Of a DNA stretch of 64,000 nucleotides, positions 34,754 to 45,209 are shown piece after piece (within the stretch, counting starts at the first letter, position 1; every line of letters starts with the position of its first letter). This stretch comes from Cunninghamia lanceolata. Taxonomy: Eukaryota; Streptophyta; Pinopsida; Cupressales; Cupressaceae. Position numbers and translations under genes: made by a program. The notes beneath the pieces are model-generated. The model was not told the origin of the DNA and did not search any database. It worked only from the letters and a program-made list of their open reading frames with translations. The DNA lies in NCBI GenBank assembly GCA_027924645.1, contig BSBN01001687.1, forward strand, positions 310,001 to 374,000. The letters are read 5' to 3'.

Positions 34754-36835
34754 TTATGTAATCAGACTTCTTGTTTCTTGCACTCTGTCCTTCTTCATCC
34801 CTTCATGCTTGGACTCAACCCTATGTCTTGTCCAGACACCATACCTATCTTCATGACTTTTTCCTTGCTGTCCTACTTGTCTCACTCTTTCCTTGGTCTT
34901 TAATTGAGGCATCAAACTCATTGTCCTCAAGTCCCTTTCATTCTCAGACCTGCATACTATTGTATTATCAGTCTTAGGAGCCTTTTCTTCAACAAGGCTT
35001 GATTGTCCCTCAACTTTTGTAACTACTATAGGACACAACACTGTTCCAATTAGAATTTCCTCACACTTTCCTAACTCAATTTGCTTCTGCACAAACAATC
35101 CATTCTTGACCTGCTCTATGTCAGTCTTTGGCATCTTCTCCTCATCATGTTGTCTTCTAAACTGTGCACCATCCTTCAGTATCATTGTCCTAACATCTGC
35201 ACCTTTTGTCTTGGCTGCCAACTGATCATTCTTGACTTCTTCCATCATCACATACTCTTTCTTGCTCATCACAATTACCTTTGCTACCTTTGGCTGCTCT
35301 TTGACTTCCTCTTGCAATGGAATCAACACAAAAGTCTTCTCATCCTTCCTAATGGTGTAGACGTTAGCTCTTCCATCATAAATTGTAGACCTATCAAACT
35401 GCCAGGGTCTTCCAAGTATCAAATGACAACAATCCATAGGTAAAATGTCACACAGGACCTTGTCCTCATATCCTCCAATCTTAAACTCAACTAATGCTTG
35501 TTCAGTCACTAGAATGGATTGATCATCATTTACCCAAGAGACTTTGTAAGGTGTGTCCCTAGGTACTCTCTCCAATCTTAGTTTGTCTACCATCTCACTA
35601 GACACCATATTGTCAGTACAACTAGAATCTACTATCACTTTACATACCTTGTCTTTGCATTTGCAAGCTGTCCTCAACAGTGCTCTCCTCTTAATCAGCT
35701 CCTTCTCCTTGGAGGTCTTCAATAGTGCTCTTTCTCTCAGCATCAACGTTTCTCCTATCTCACCAACACAACTAGTGGGAGCAGAACCACCACATTCTTC
35801 TTCTTGGACTAATTGAGTCCTCCTCTCATTCTTCCTTTCACCATCACTTGTAAAACCTTGCCTCTTAGGACACTTGTATGCTAGGTGCCCAAACTCTTGG
35901 CAATTGTAAAACTTACCTACAAAGGTGTTTACACTTCTTCCACCACCAAATCTTCCTCTAGTGCCTTTGCCTCTAAAATCTACACTTTGTCCTTGTGCCT
36001 TGCTTATCTCTTCTTGACTCTCATTGACTTGTTTTGCATTTGTAAAAGATCCTCTGCCTCTAGTTGTCTTATCCTGTCTCCTTTTTATTTTTTCTTCCAC
36101 TCTAACTGCCATTTGATAACAGTCTTCAACACTCGGATTTGCCAACACTAATTCATCCTGTATGTTAAACCTTAAACCACCAATATACCTAGCAACTTTT
36201 TGTACTTCACTTTCATTGTGACCAGACCTTATACTTAGCTTATAAAACTCTTCAGTATATGACTTAACATCCATTTCCTTTTGTCTTAAACCTTGATGCT
36301 TTTTAAACATTTGAACTTCATAATCTTTAGGTAAGAACTTACCTTTGATCTTAGCTACCATCTTGTCCCATGAAACAATCTTTGTCTTTCCTTGCTTTCT
36401 CCTCTCTAATTGCTGATAATCCCACCATAATAAAACATGACCTGTCAGCTTGGTCTTTGCAATCTTCACTTTCTGCTCCTCAGGAACTTCATCACACTCA
36501 AAGTGATTGTCCAATGCTGCAATCCAATCAATCAACTCTTCATCACTAAGTCTTCCTCCATACTTTGGCACATCTATCTTCATCTTGTGCTTGTCTTCTT
36601 TTACTTCTCTCAACAACTTTGCCATCCTCTATTCCTCAAGGTCCAACTCTTCTTCCACATCTTCATACTCTGCTTCCTCTTCTTCCTCAGATTCATTCTC
36701 ATCACCTAGAGCCATTCCTCTTTTTTGATTTTGTTCTAGAGTAGCCAGTCTTTCCTTCAACTCTCTCAACTCTCTAGCATGTTTCTCCTTCAGCTCACTC
36801 ATCTCTTGAGTCATGTTTTTCTGTCTTGGAGGCAT
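34754..36835 (-). pseudogene. gag: Element D Gag-protease polyprotein (one nonsense codon)
   Basis: ATG at 36835 (MPPRQKNMTQEMSELKEKH) opens a coiled-coil-like and acidic N-terminus. One TAG near 36629 interrupts it; the same frame then runs 623 codons. The capsid core contains DEELIDWIAALDNHFECDEV and VKSYTEEFYKLSIRSGHNES. The zinc knuckle lacks its first Cys (FYNCQEFGHLAYKC). The protease has VIVDSSCTDNMVS, with DSS in place of the canonical DSG, and CHLILGRPWQFDRSTIYDG. A Lys/Glu-rich tail of about 200 residues without an RT motif follows. Length and near-intactness suggest recent function of the frame, but the protease Gly loss would probably inactivate it. Confidence 0.88.
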
Positions 36836-36915
36836 CTTGACAAACTGCCTCTTCAACTTACCACGTTTCCTTTCTCAACCTACTACTTCTCAACCACAAC
36901 AAATCTACTAACTGT

Positions 36916-36927
36916 GCTCTAATACCA
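36916..36927 (-). other. Element D primer-binding site
   Basis: Minus strand TGGTATTAGAGC, one base off the initiator-Met site, two bases inside the 5' LTR. The PBS of element C has the same variant. Confidence 0.85.
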
Positions 36928-36929
36928 CT

Positions 36930-38428
36930 TGATGTAGAGGCAGGGGAGGCTAGAAACACAATCCAAAAGGTTGCATTTGGTTTTCTTTGATGACTGTCCC
37001 AAAAAGGCTGACTGTCCCCTTAATTGGTATGTTTAACAAGAGAGGTAAAATGCCCAAATGAAGGATAGATGGAAACCACAACTTGGAAGCCATCTTAACC
37101 TCCTTAGATCACTTTCTCTTGGCAGTCTAGAACCACTCAAAGCCATAAACGATCAAGGCTAAACACCCACCTATCCTTTTACTCACAACTAGTCCTATGT
37201 GCTTGTAGCCCTTAGAGAGAGGTTTTTCAAGCATAACTCACAAACTACTAATCAAACCACTGAAACAATTATCTTTTTGGATACCCATTAAGCTCTTACA
37301 CAACATATCTAACATGAAGGGGTGGTTGTTTTGGACCAAATGCCTCTAAAATTGACTATACCTGCTGTTCTAGGCATAATTAAGACAACTGAAGTAGTCA
37401 ATTTGACATAACTTTTTAAAAATGACTCAAACCCACAAAAGAAATAGCTTTTCAAATACTCATTTGGCTCTTACACAACATATCTAACATGCACCCAAGG
37501 TTTCTTTGGAACATATGCCTCTAAAATTGACTGCACCCTGCTGTCCTAGGCCTAATTAGGCCTCTTTTGCAAGTCAACTATGAGAAATACCTCTTCCCAA
37601 CTCTCCCAACCTGATCTAGGGCCTCAATCAGGTTTAAAATAGATAGATTTCACTTATTTTAGGGTTCTTGGGCTACTATACCTCTCTCATGCATCAAACT
37701 TATACTCCAGCTATGCAAGAATGCCTACTACATGAGGTTATTAGGCCAAGTTTGTGTGAACAGTAGCTAAAACTCTATCCCCTGCTTTCACCATGAAAAC
37801 CCATTTGAGAAAACACCTAACTAACCTCATTCCATCCATTTTTTGTTGGTGCAGTAGATGGAATGGGTCAAAAACCCATCAAACTTCTTAAACCCTCAAA
37901 ACAAAGGTTTTAGGATAGTTTTTACCAAAATGATGATAAAATTGCTAGGCAGTGATAAAAATTCCTCCAACCACTTGAAAGACAAAGGTTAATCAGTCCT
38001 TTACAAAGTTATGTTCATTGGAGATCATGACAAGATTGTACGGTCACGTACAGTAGACTGTAGCAGCGAAGGAACAGTGAAAAATACAGAAAAACAAGGA
38101 AAATCTTTGTTATTTCTCCTCAAACATTATCTTCTCCAGACATTCACCTTGAAAATCATATCAATGAATGTCTACAACCAAAAACTCCTCCTACTTATCT
38201 TTCCCTTCTTGGGCAAAAAGCATGAAAATGGCTAAAATTAGCCTTACATGACTGCAACCCAAAAAGACATGCCTAAAAACAAGGCAAAATCAAACTTCCA
38301 CCACTACCACTACTTGGATATGCCTTTAGTGGCTTTTATTACATAATTTAAAACAAAAATCCACCTATGCTTAAAATAGAGACCAAAAATTCAAAAAATT
38401 GCTTTGAGGTCTAGGCGCCACTGCACCA
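36930..38428 (-). repeat. Element D 5' LTR
   Basis: 1499 bp, TGATGTAGAGG to ACTGCACCA on the plus strand; partner of 33044-34587. Confidence 0.93.
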
Positions 38429-38468
38429 AGGTTGTTTTGAGTTTGATTACCCCTGCTCTGCATCAAAT

Positions 38469-38480
38469 TGGTATTAGAGC
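38469..38480 (+). other. Element C primer-binding site
   Basis: TGGTATTAGAGC, three bases after the 5' LTR end. Confidence 0.85.
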
Positions 38481-38710
38481 CCACAAAGATCTAGGCAAGG
38501 AAGTTTTTAGAGTTTGTGTGTTGTCTTTTTGCAGGTTGAAGGAAGAACCTGGATGCCAAAAGAATAAGTAGTGAGGAAAAGGAAAAAGACCTAGGTGAGG
38601 TATCACAAAGACAAGAAGCAAGGTGAAAGAGACTTGCTTGAGGAAAAAGAATGGAAGTGTTGAAGAGAATAGTCCATGGAGACTTGTAGAGTAAGAAGGT
38701 ATCAAGCAAT

Positions 38711-39976
38711 ATGAGAAAAGAGAAAGGTGAGACAAAGAAGAAGGATGAGAAGGTAAGGCAAATGGATGCTGAGAAAGAGATAACATAATTAAAACAAGCC
38801 TTGGAACAAATAAGAAAAGAGAGGGAAAGATTAGAATTTGAGATGCAGTTGCTTAAGAGAGGAAACCAAGAACAAGGTTGGTATTTACTAATGAAGAAGA
38901 GGTTTACATGGCCTATCAAGAAGATCATTCAGAGGAGAAGGCATGATGGGACAATAGAACTAGACATTAAAGAATCTTTGAAGGAAGAGTAGAATCCAAT
39001 AAAAGAGGAAGAGGCAGATAATAAAGTAGTGAGTAAAAATATGATTGTCATAACAACAATTAGGATTGATCAATTTCCATTAGAAGTTCAACACTTGTTG
39101 CAAGGGTATGTTGATTTGGTAATAGATGACATTTCAAGGAAAGGTGTTAGTTCTCATGCAAGGTTTCCAGAATGGGAAGACAAAACTTTCAAGGTGGTTG
39201 AAGACACTCCACATTTGCAGTTGGAGTATGAGGGTGTAGCACACTGAATTTTTGCATTGCTTGGGCAGATTGGTGAAGACCCTCCCACACAAGATGAAGT
39301 TGAAGGGCCAAATTTCAAGCAAGGGGTTCCATGTTTTGTTTTGCAGGTATTACACAATGAGACATTCGAGGATGAGTATGATTTATCTCTTTTGGTAGAA
39401 GGCATTAATGCTGATCAAGAAAGTTGGTTGGATGACATGGCAAGTAGCAACAGAGAGGGAATGCACAAATCTCTTGCTGAGATTGCAATCTTAAGGAGGG
39501 ATAGACCTAAGTTCAAGATGAAGTAGGCTATTGGAGGAAAGCAAGGTGTTGTGGAAGTGTATGTAATCCATTAGACACAATGGGATCAGTTACATGTTGA
39601 GTGCAATCAAGGGGCATATATGAACAAAGGAGCCATTGATTTCAAGGTTGCAGATTTACCTTTTGATGTATACTCTTTACAAGTATTTGGGGTTGCAGGT
39701 CATGGTGCAGATTCTCAAGTATTTTTAGATGTTGGGAGGGTACAAGAGTTTCCACCAAGGTTGGAGTGTGTCTTGGATATGAAGGCACTCAAAGACTTAA
39801 GGGACAAAGCCTACTTCCAGTACTTGACTAAATGGAAGGGCCTGCCTTATAAAGAAGCTAAGGGTTACTTTGACATGCATGAATACATTGTTACAGATAC
39901 TCACTCAAGGGGACTTGAGTCAATTTTTCTCGGGGAGTATGGTGCAGGAGCACCTTGGGATTTCATGCCTCCATGA
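38711..39976 (+). pseudogene. Element C single frame: coiled-coil start, chromodomain end
   Basis: One reading frame runs about 420 codons from ATG 38711, broken by five stops (near 38786, 38990, 39245, 39524 and 39572) and no frameshift. The N-terminal third is charged and coiled-coil-like (EQIRKERERLEFEMQLLKR). The middle has a segment PLEVQHLLQGYVDLVIDD that resembles the linker before gypsy RT. The rest of the middle is unrecognised. The C-terminus (about 39761-39896) is a chromodomain: CVLDMKALKDLRDK, then YLTKWKGLPYKEA. The frame ends 37 bases inside the 3' LTR, as in some chromoviruses. No zinc knuckle, D-S-G, YVDD/YLDD or integrase core is visible. It may be a gag-pol deletion derivative or a new composite. 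Confidence 0.7.
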
Positions 39977-41115
39977 GGCAATTTTGTAAATTATGCTTTA
40001 ATATTGTGTATTTGATGTAATAAGGTCAATTAAGACCACTTTATATGTATTTGAGTCAATATTAGGTTGTTAGGTGGTTTATGAAGTCATAATGCAAAAA
40101 TGTTGTCATAGTTGTAAAAGTGCAAAAATCATGGAAGTTGAAGAGTCATCAGTGGTTAGGAAGGCATTTAAATGGTTGGTATTTAAAAAGTTAGTTAGGA
40201 ATGGTTAGTTTTGATTTATATATACTTAAATAACCCTTGTTGAGGCAGAGAGAAGACAGATGGTATGAAATTTGGTGTTGAACAATAGAAATATACTATT
40301 TTTTCCTGCATTTTCAAGTGTTTTCTTGTTGTTACAGAGAATAGTGCGGCTTGGTACAGCCTGTAAGTGATCATTTAAGAATTTGGATTGATGAAGCATT
40401 GAATATTCTTTCATTTTAATTTGGTCTCATCATTTTTTATTAAGATTTGAGCATTTGGTAGCCATTTTTCTAAAAGTGGGAAAAAAACCTCTTGTTTTGG
40501 CATAGGAGATGCATAGGTGCTAGGGTTTGTAGAAAAGATCTTGGGAAATGGTTTGAAGGGATTGGAAATGTTTAAGAAGACTATTTATGACATGCCTGAG
40601 CTATTTTCATGGAGGTTTGAGGTTGTGATTTTGAAAACCTAGTTGTGAGCCATTCAAACAAGCCTAATTAGGCCTAAATTACAACATAACAGTCCTATTT
40701 TAACCCTTGTGTTACAAAACACCCCTATCTTCATTTGAAATATGTTGTGTAAGAGGATAATGGGTATCCAAAACAATTTTTAGTTCATGGGTTTGAGTTG
40801 TTTCCTACAAATTATGTCAAAATTACCCCTTTTGCTGTTCTACTAGGCCTAGTCAAGAACAAGACAGTCAAATTTAGAGCTTTTCCGTACAAAATAAGTC
40901 TATCTGATTTTGAGGTGTGTTGAAATATGGCCAAATGGGTATCCTAAATAGGTTTCCTTTCTTGGAGATCAGGCTTGCATTAGGAGTTATGCCAAATTTT
41001 CCTTTTTGAAAGGCTACAAGGAAGACCAAGGGTTTGTGAAGGAAAACTCACATTTTGATGACCAAAGGCATTTGTTTAAGGTTGTTTTGAGTTTGATTAC
41101 CCCTGCTTTGCATCA
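39940..41115 (+). repeat. Element C 3' LTR (uninterrupted)
   Basis: 1176 bp, TGGTGCAGGAGC to TTTGCATCA. It shows the pre-insertion sequences of Copia-2 (near 40727) and D (near 41080), because its partner LTR was hit and this one was not. Confidence 0.92.
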
Positions 41116-42119
41116 AGAATGACCGTCAAATCACCGAATTTCATCATCGAAAAATTTTTAGTAAATTTTTTTTGCCCCTATTTAGCCTCAACGACGAAAT
41201 CTATATAGTTGCCATCACTACGCAGGACTGCGTTAGTGTCGTACCATTCCTACGTCAGATCTACACAAGTCATCATCAAAATCAAAAAAATCCATCGGGT
41301 AAAATTATAAGTTGGTTTAATTTTTTGTCTGCCAAATATTTTTGTTTTTGCGGAGATTTTGTTTTTCAAAATTTTGGTGGTATGAAAGGGTATCGACAGG
41401 CTTGAAGCATTGTCGGCCCCTGTACTTGTAGGTTAGCACCCTGCCAGTCAGGAGTCACCTGTGGCCACAAGGCCTGCATGGTAGGGCAAAACCCCACTCG
41501 TGGGGTCCTTGGGTCCACAGCCTCCCTTGCGGGGCACGAGACCCTCATAACAAATTTGCAAGTTTTAAACAAAAAAGAAACAACGGTTTAAGTCTTAGTC
41601 TGACGGCCTTTGTTTACCTCAACTAGAGACAAAACCCCAGCTGGAACTGTTCTTGGCAGTTTAAGGCTACCTCAGCAGATAATTGGTGGATATTCTTTGA
41701 TATTCGACCAAGCAGTTTTCATCGCAGCGTTTAGTTTTATCTGTAGGATTTTCTAAACTCGTCGGATGTTCCTATTGGTGGGCTTCTTAATATCTGTAAC
41801 GGTTGATTTAATAATCTCAGTGCTTGATCTAGTTTTGACGACTTTGACCCTCATTACTTGGCAAACCTTGCTTTCCCAACAACCACCAGCGGGCTTTCTC
41901 CGCCAGATATCAAAACACACCGGCATCAAATATTTCCAGATATAGTGGTAATAAATCATAACTAGCAGTTTTCGATTGTACCTAGGTAGTTTCCTTCAAA
42001 TCTGGCGGTTTCAAATTCCCATGAGTGGTTTCCCGCGATAGAACAGTGGTTTCAAACTTTGTTGGCGGTTTCAGCATTCAAACCCATAGTTTTAAGGCCG
42101 ATATCTTGCAGTTTCGACC
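41116..42119 (+). other. Copia-H leader, first part
   Basis: Noncoding continuation of H after element C. It is richer in GC and CpG-containing words than its neighbours, and carries several copies of a degenerate GGCGGTTTC / AGTGGTTTC / GCAGTTTCG motif between about 41650 and 42119. The last 156 bp (41964-42119) recur at 45054-45209. No convincing open frame. Confidence 0.6.
41964..42119 (+). repeat. Direct repeat R, left copy
   Basis: 156 bp, AGCAGTTTTCGATTG to CAGTTTCGACC, collinear with 45054-45209 with about a dozen substitutions. It ends exactly where element I begins. Confidence 0.88.
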
Positions 42120-42431
42120 TGTTAGGAACCCATGTTTAACCCTTCTCTTTACTTTGTTAGTATATTACATTTGGATGCAAATGCTTTGTAAGTCGTCCTG
42201 TGAGTATATTGTATTATTCCACATTCATGGGAAGTAATAGTTGTTTAGATTAGACTTAGTATATAAGTACGTGTTGAGGCCAATGAAGGCATCCACAAGT
42301 TTATTGTATTGAGCTTGCTCAAAGGAGGTTGCCCCCTCGAAGTGGCATGCGATCAATAAATTCCTTATCTATTACGCTATTTCTGTTATTTCATACATTT
42401 TTCATTATATTGTTGCAGGAGGTTCCTCTCA
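42120..42431 (+). repeat. Element I 5' LTR
   Basis: About 312 bp, TGTTAGGAACCC to TTCCTCTCA. It contains a TATA box TATATAAG at 42260-42267. The end is set by the PBS-like TGGTATCATAGTGC at 42434. No partner is in the window, so the limits are inferred. Confidence 0.6.
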
Positions 42432-43417
42432 TCTGGTATCATAGTGCTTTCTTGGGCTCCTTGGGTGGAATTTTTGCCAAATTTTTTTTGCAGTGGCCTC
42501 CAGGCGCTGTGATTATTGTAGTAGTTCTTTTTTCTTTGTATATGTATTGTTCATTTCAATTGCAAGTTCAGATTAGGGAATAATCCCTATCCTCTTAACT
42601 GTGGGAAGTGCCTGGGCATAGCCCTAAAACTCAATGTGGGGAGTACCACAAGAACCCCAAAGTAGCTGGCCCATTGAGAGGACCTGCCAGCGAAAAGGGC
42701 AACGACCCCTACCTGATTGACTAGTTCCCATCTATGAGGTAAACCAAGAGCTGTCGTTTGTGGCAAAGCGGTTATCAGTTTTACCTGAGCCATGGAGTGA
42801 GGGGTACTGCCCCAATACGCAAGCCATTAGACAACATTGGTATTCGAGTGAATCCCTTGAACCTTTAGGAAATCGAACATACTTGGGGTCCATATCTATT
42901 ACTAGCTGACAAATCACCGATTGAATCTGTCGAGAGCCGTTTGCAAATCCTGTTGTAGATCATTTCTAGAAAAAAAAATTCTATTTTTTACCATATCTTC
43001 CTTTCTTTATCTCCATTTCCTCTGAAAATTCACTAGAACCCTTGAAATTCCATTATGCATATTTCCTTCCTTGAGGACCATATCCCAAATTCCACTTATT
43101 GAAGCCAGAAATCCCACATTTGTCTATTTTTAGGGTTTGCCAGAACTTCTTCGATTCTCACCCAATTGCCTTCAAATTTGGCCACAGTGTTCATCTCCTA
43201 TTTATGCTCCTTTGTCCCTCTTGGACAAATTTTCCCATTCTTTCACCCTGCTTCTGAAATCCTCATTTTCTGCTTCCCTGCCCCTCAGAAAGTGTCCAAA
43301 ACCTAGTCAAACCCCAATTACCCATCAGAGTTTTTCCCAAATCCAAATTTTCCTTTACTAAAAAAGTTTCTATTTTTGTTTTTCTATCCATTCCCCCCAA
43401 AAAAAAAACTCCTGGTT
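42432..43417 (+). other. Element I leader
   Basis: PBS-like TGGTATCATAGTGC at 42434-42447, then about 970 bp with no coding domain up to the gag ATG. The stretch 42590-42960 is relatively GC-rich and has no recognised motif. Confidence 0.5.
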
Positions 43418-44130
43418 ATGGTTGTCACCCGCGCAGGAGCAAAAAACATGGAGGATGAACTTGCAGCCATTAAGACCAAACTCCAAGATCTGGATGAAAA
43501 AATTCTCGGGCTCAATCTTCAACATTCAGCCATAAACAATAGACGACAACCAGAGTCTTCTGCAGATATAGGGTTTTCTTCTTCCAACAATTTTCGTGGA
43601 CCGAAGCTTGATTTTCCTTGCTTCAATGGTGATGATCTGATTGGATGGATACACTAGGCAGAATAATATTTCAATCTGCATAATACTTTTGATGTCAACA
43701 AAGTCCCACTTGCCTCCTTTCATTTGGAACATGAAGCCCTTCAATGGTTCCGTTGGTACATCAAAGCTCATGAAGAGCCAAAATGGATAGATTTTTGCAA
43801 ACTCATTTTGTAACGATTTGGCCCTAATGCTTTTGATGACTTCATAGGAGCACTCACAAAACTGCGCCAAATAGGCATTGTGAGAAAATATCAGACAGAA
43901 TTTAAAAAACTAGTGAATCACACCAAGGGATTTTCTAATGAATTCTTCACGAGTTGTTTTGTCAGTGGTTTGAAGGATACAATTTGCTTTGAGGTTAAAA
44001 TCTTATGTCCAAGCACAATGATGGAAGCCTTAGGGTTGGCTAAGTTGGCAGAGAACAAGATCACAGCTCAACAACGCTCCAAATACAATTTTGTTCTATT
44101 TAGAAATATGGATCCCCAAGCCCTTAAATA
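43418..44130 (+). pseudogene. gag: Element I gag (broken)
   Basis: ATG 43418 (MVVTRAGAKNMEDELAAIK), a coiled-coil N-terminus, then FRGPKLDFPCFNGDDLIGWI, the conserved entry to the capsid domain, and AFDDFIGALTKLRQIGIVRK, then FKKLVNHTKGFSNEFFTSCF. Stops follow GWIH (TAG for an expected CAG) and near 43811. A frame change at about 44100-44130 leads into the zinc knuckle. Confidence 0.85.
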
Positions 44131-45053
44131 ATGCTAGCTCCTAGAACAACTCCTATCAAGAATTTGACTGAAGCAGAGACGTGGGCACGTAGAGAAAAAG
44201 GGCTTTGTTATAATTGTGATGACAAATTCACTCGGGGACACAGATGTGTTGAGCAAAAGCTCTATCTCTTGGATGTGGATTCCCCTCCTAAAACTAAAGT
44301 TTATGCAGATGCTCAGGATACAGTAGCTGATCAGGTTGAAACTCAGTAGTCGCTTGTTGACCCTACTTGTCAGGAAGACCACCCAGAGATCTCTCTCCAT
44401 ACCGTAGTAGGAGTCACCACCCCACAAACCATGCGGCTCAAGGGTTACTTCAAGAAGCTCCCTCTTACAATACTCATTGATTCTGGTAGCACTCATAACT
44501 TCATTGACCCTCAGATCACCAAACAGGCTAATTGTTTTGTCCATCCTTGCTCCAGCTTTGAAGTCATGATTGCTAATGGGGGCACATTACCTTGCAAAGG
44601 GAAGTGTCACAATGTGCGTATCTCTATTGGAGATTATAACCTGCGCTCTGACATGTTTGCCTTGCCCTTAGGAGGATGTGATGTGGTTTTGGGCGCTCAA
44701 TGGTTACACACACTTGGACCCATCTTATGGGATTTTGCTAAGCTTTGGATGCAGTTTTCAGACAATGGGAACAAACACACATTGAAGGACTTACAACTGG
44801 GGTCTCTCAGCATCATAAGTTCACATCGCCTAGAAAATCTTCTTAAGAAGAATTCACATGGTGTCATCGCTTAGCTTCACTCCATTCAGATGCAACCATC
44901 CATGGTCTTCACTACTCCTTCAGCTCTACAACGAAAGATGGCTATTTTGCATGTAGTACAGAAGGGGCGGCCATACCTATTTGGGAATCATTTTTGCATC
45001 GGGGCGGCTCACTAGAGCCTAAAATATTTCCTAGAACAATGGGTCTCTTCCCC
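44131..45053 (+). pseudogene. pol: Element I zinc knuckle and protease (truncated)
   Basis: Zinc knuckle LCYNCDDKFTRGHRC intact; protease ILIDSGSTHNFIDPQI with an intact D-S-G; VVLGAQWLHTLGPILWDF, then the linker towards RT. The frame fades after stops near 44340 and 44872 and ends at the junction with repeat R at 45053. RT and all later domains are missing. Confidence 0.85.
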
Positions 45054-45209
45054 AGCAGTTTTTGATTGTACCTAGGTAGTTTCCTTCAAATCCGGTGGTT
45101 TCAAATTCCCATGAGTAGTTTCCCACGATAGAATAGTGGTTTCAAACTTTGTTGGCAGTTTCAACATTCAAACCCGTAGTTTTAAGGCCGATATCTGGCA
45201 GTTTCGACC
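45054..45209 (+). repeat. Direct repeat R, right copy
   Basis: 156 bp copy of 41964-42119. Here it continues into further H leader (AAACATATTT...) instead of into element I. Confidence 0.88.

Larger units (their letters stand above)
33044..38428 (-). mobile_element. Gypsy element D: Gag-protease only, with 1.5-kb LTRs
   Basis: LTRs 33044-34587 and 36930-38428; TSD AGGTT at 33039-33043 and 38429-38433. The internal region is only 2.3 kb and encodes Gag and protease on the minus strand, ending about 165 bp before the 3' LTR. No RT, RNase H or integrase remains. The priming sites are in place. It is inserted in the 5' LTR of element C; the 3' LTR of C shows the uninterrupted site near 41080. 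Confidence 0.94.
26915..38465 (+). repeat. Element C 5' LTR, split into three pieces
   Basis: Starts TGGTGCAGGAGCACC and ends CTGCATCA. Pieces 26915-27705, 32690-33043 and 38434-38465 are collinear with 39940-41115. Between them lie Copia-2 and D, each with its own target duplication. Confidence 0.9.
26915..41115 (+). mobile_element. LTR element C: non-autonomous, chromodomain-encoding
   Basis: 5' LTR in three pieces (26915-27705, 32690-33043, 38434-38465) and an intact 3' LTR (39940-41115). Flanking target sequences are AGAAC (26910-26914) and AGAAT (41116-41120), one mismatch. A PBS follows the 5' LTR. The internal region is only about 1.5 kb and encodes one frame (38711-39976) without protease, RT or integrase core. 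Copia-2 and D are both inserted in the 5' LTR. The intact 3' LTR shows both empty sites. Confidence 0.88.
42120..45053 (+). mobile_element. Gypsy element I: 5' part only (LTR, gag, protease)
   Basis: Starts with an LTR-like TGTTAGGAACCC, followed by a PBS, a 1-kb leader, gag with zinc knuckle and protease. It breaks off in the pre-RT linker at 45053. No 3' LTR is present. The Gag and zinc knuckle (C-X2-C then GH-R-C) differ from those of B, E and F and resemble the Reina-like chromovirus group. It is bracketed by two copies of H leader sequence R. Confidence 0.8.

Noticed and set aside
34754..36625. The 623-codon frame as a possible host gene
   Set aside because: Gag capsid, zinc knuckle and protease motifs in order, and LTRs with TSD on both sides. 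It belongs to element D.
41390..41560. GC-richer stretch with several open frames, as a possible exon or RNA gene
   Set aside because: No splice-site pattern, domain or RNA fold that I could support. It lies within the leader of Copia-H.
42590..42960. A possible tRNA-like or host RNA gene in the leader of element I
   Set aside because: I could not find a cloverleaf or known RNA motif.
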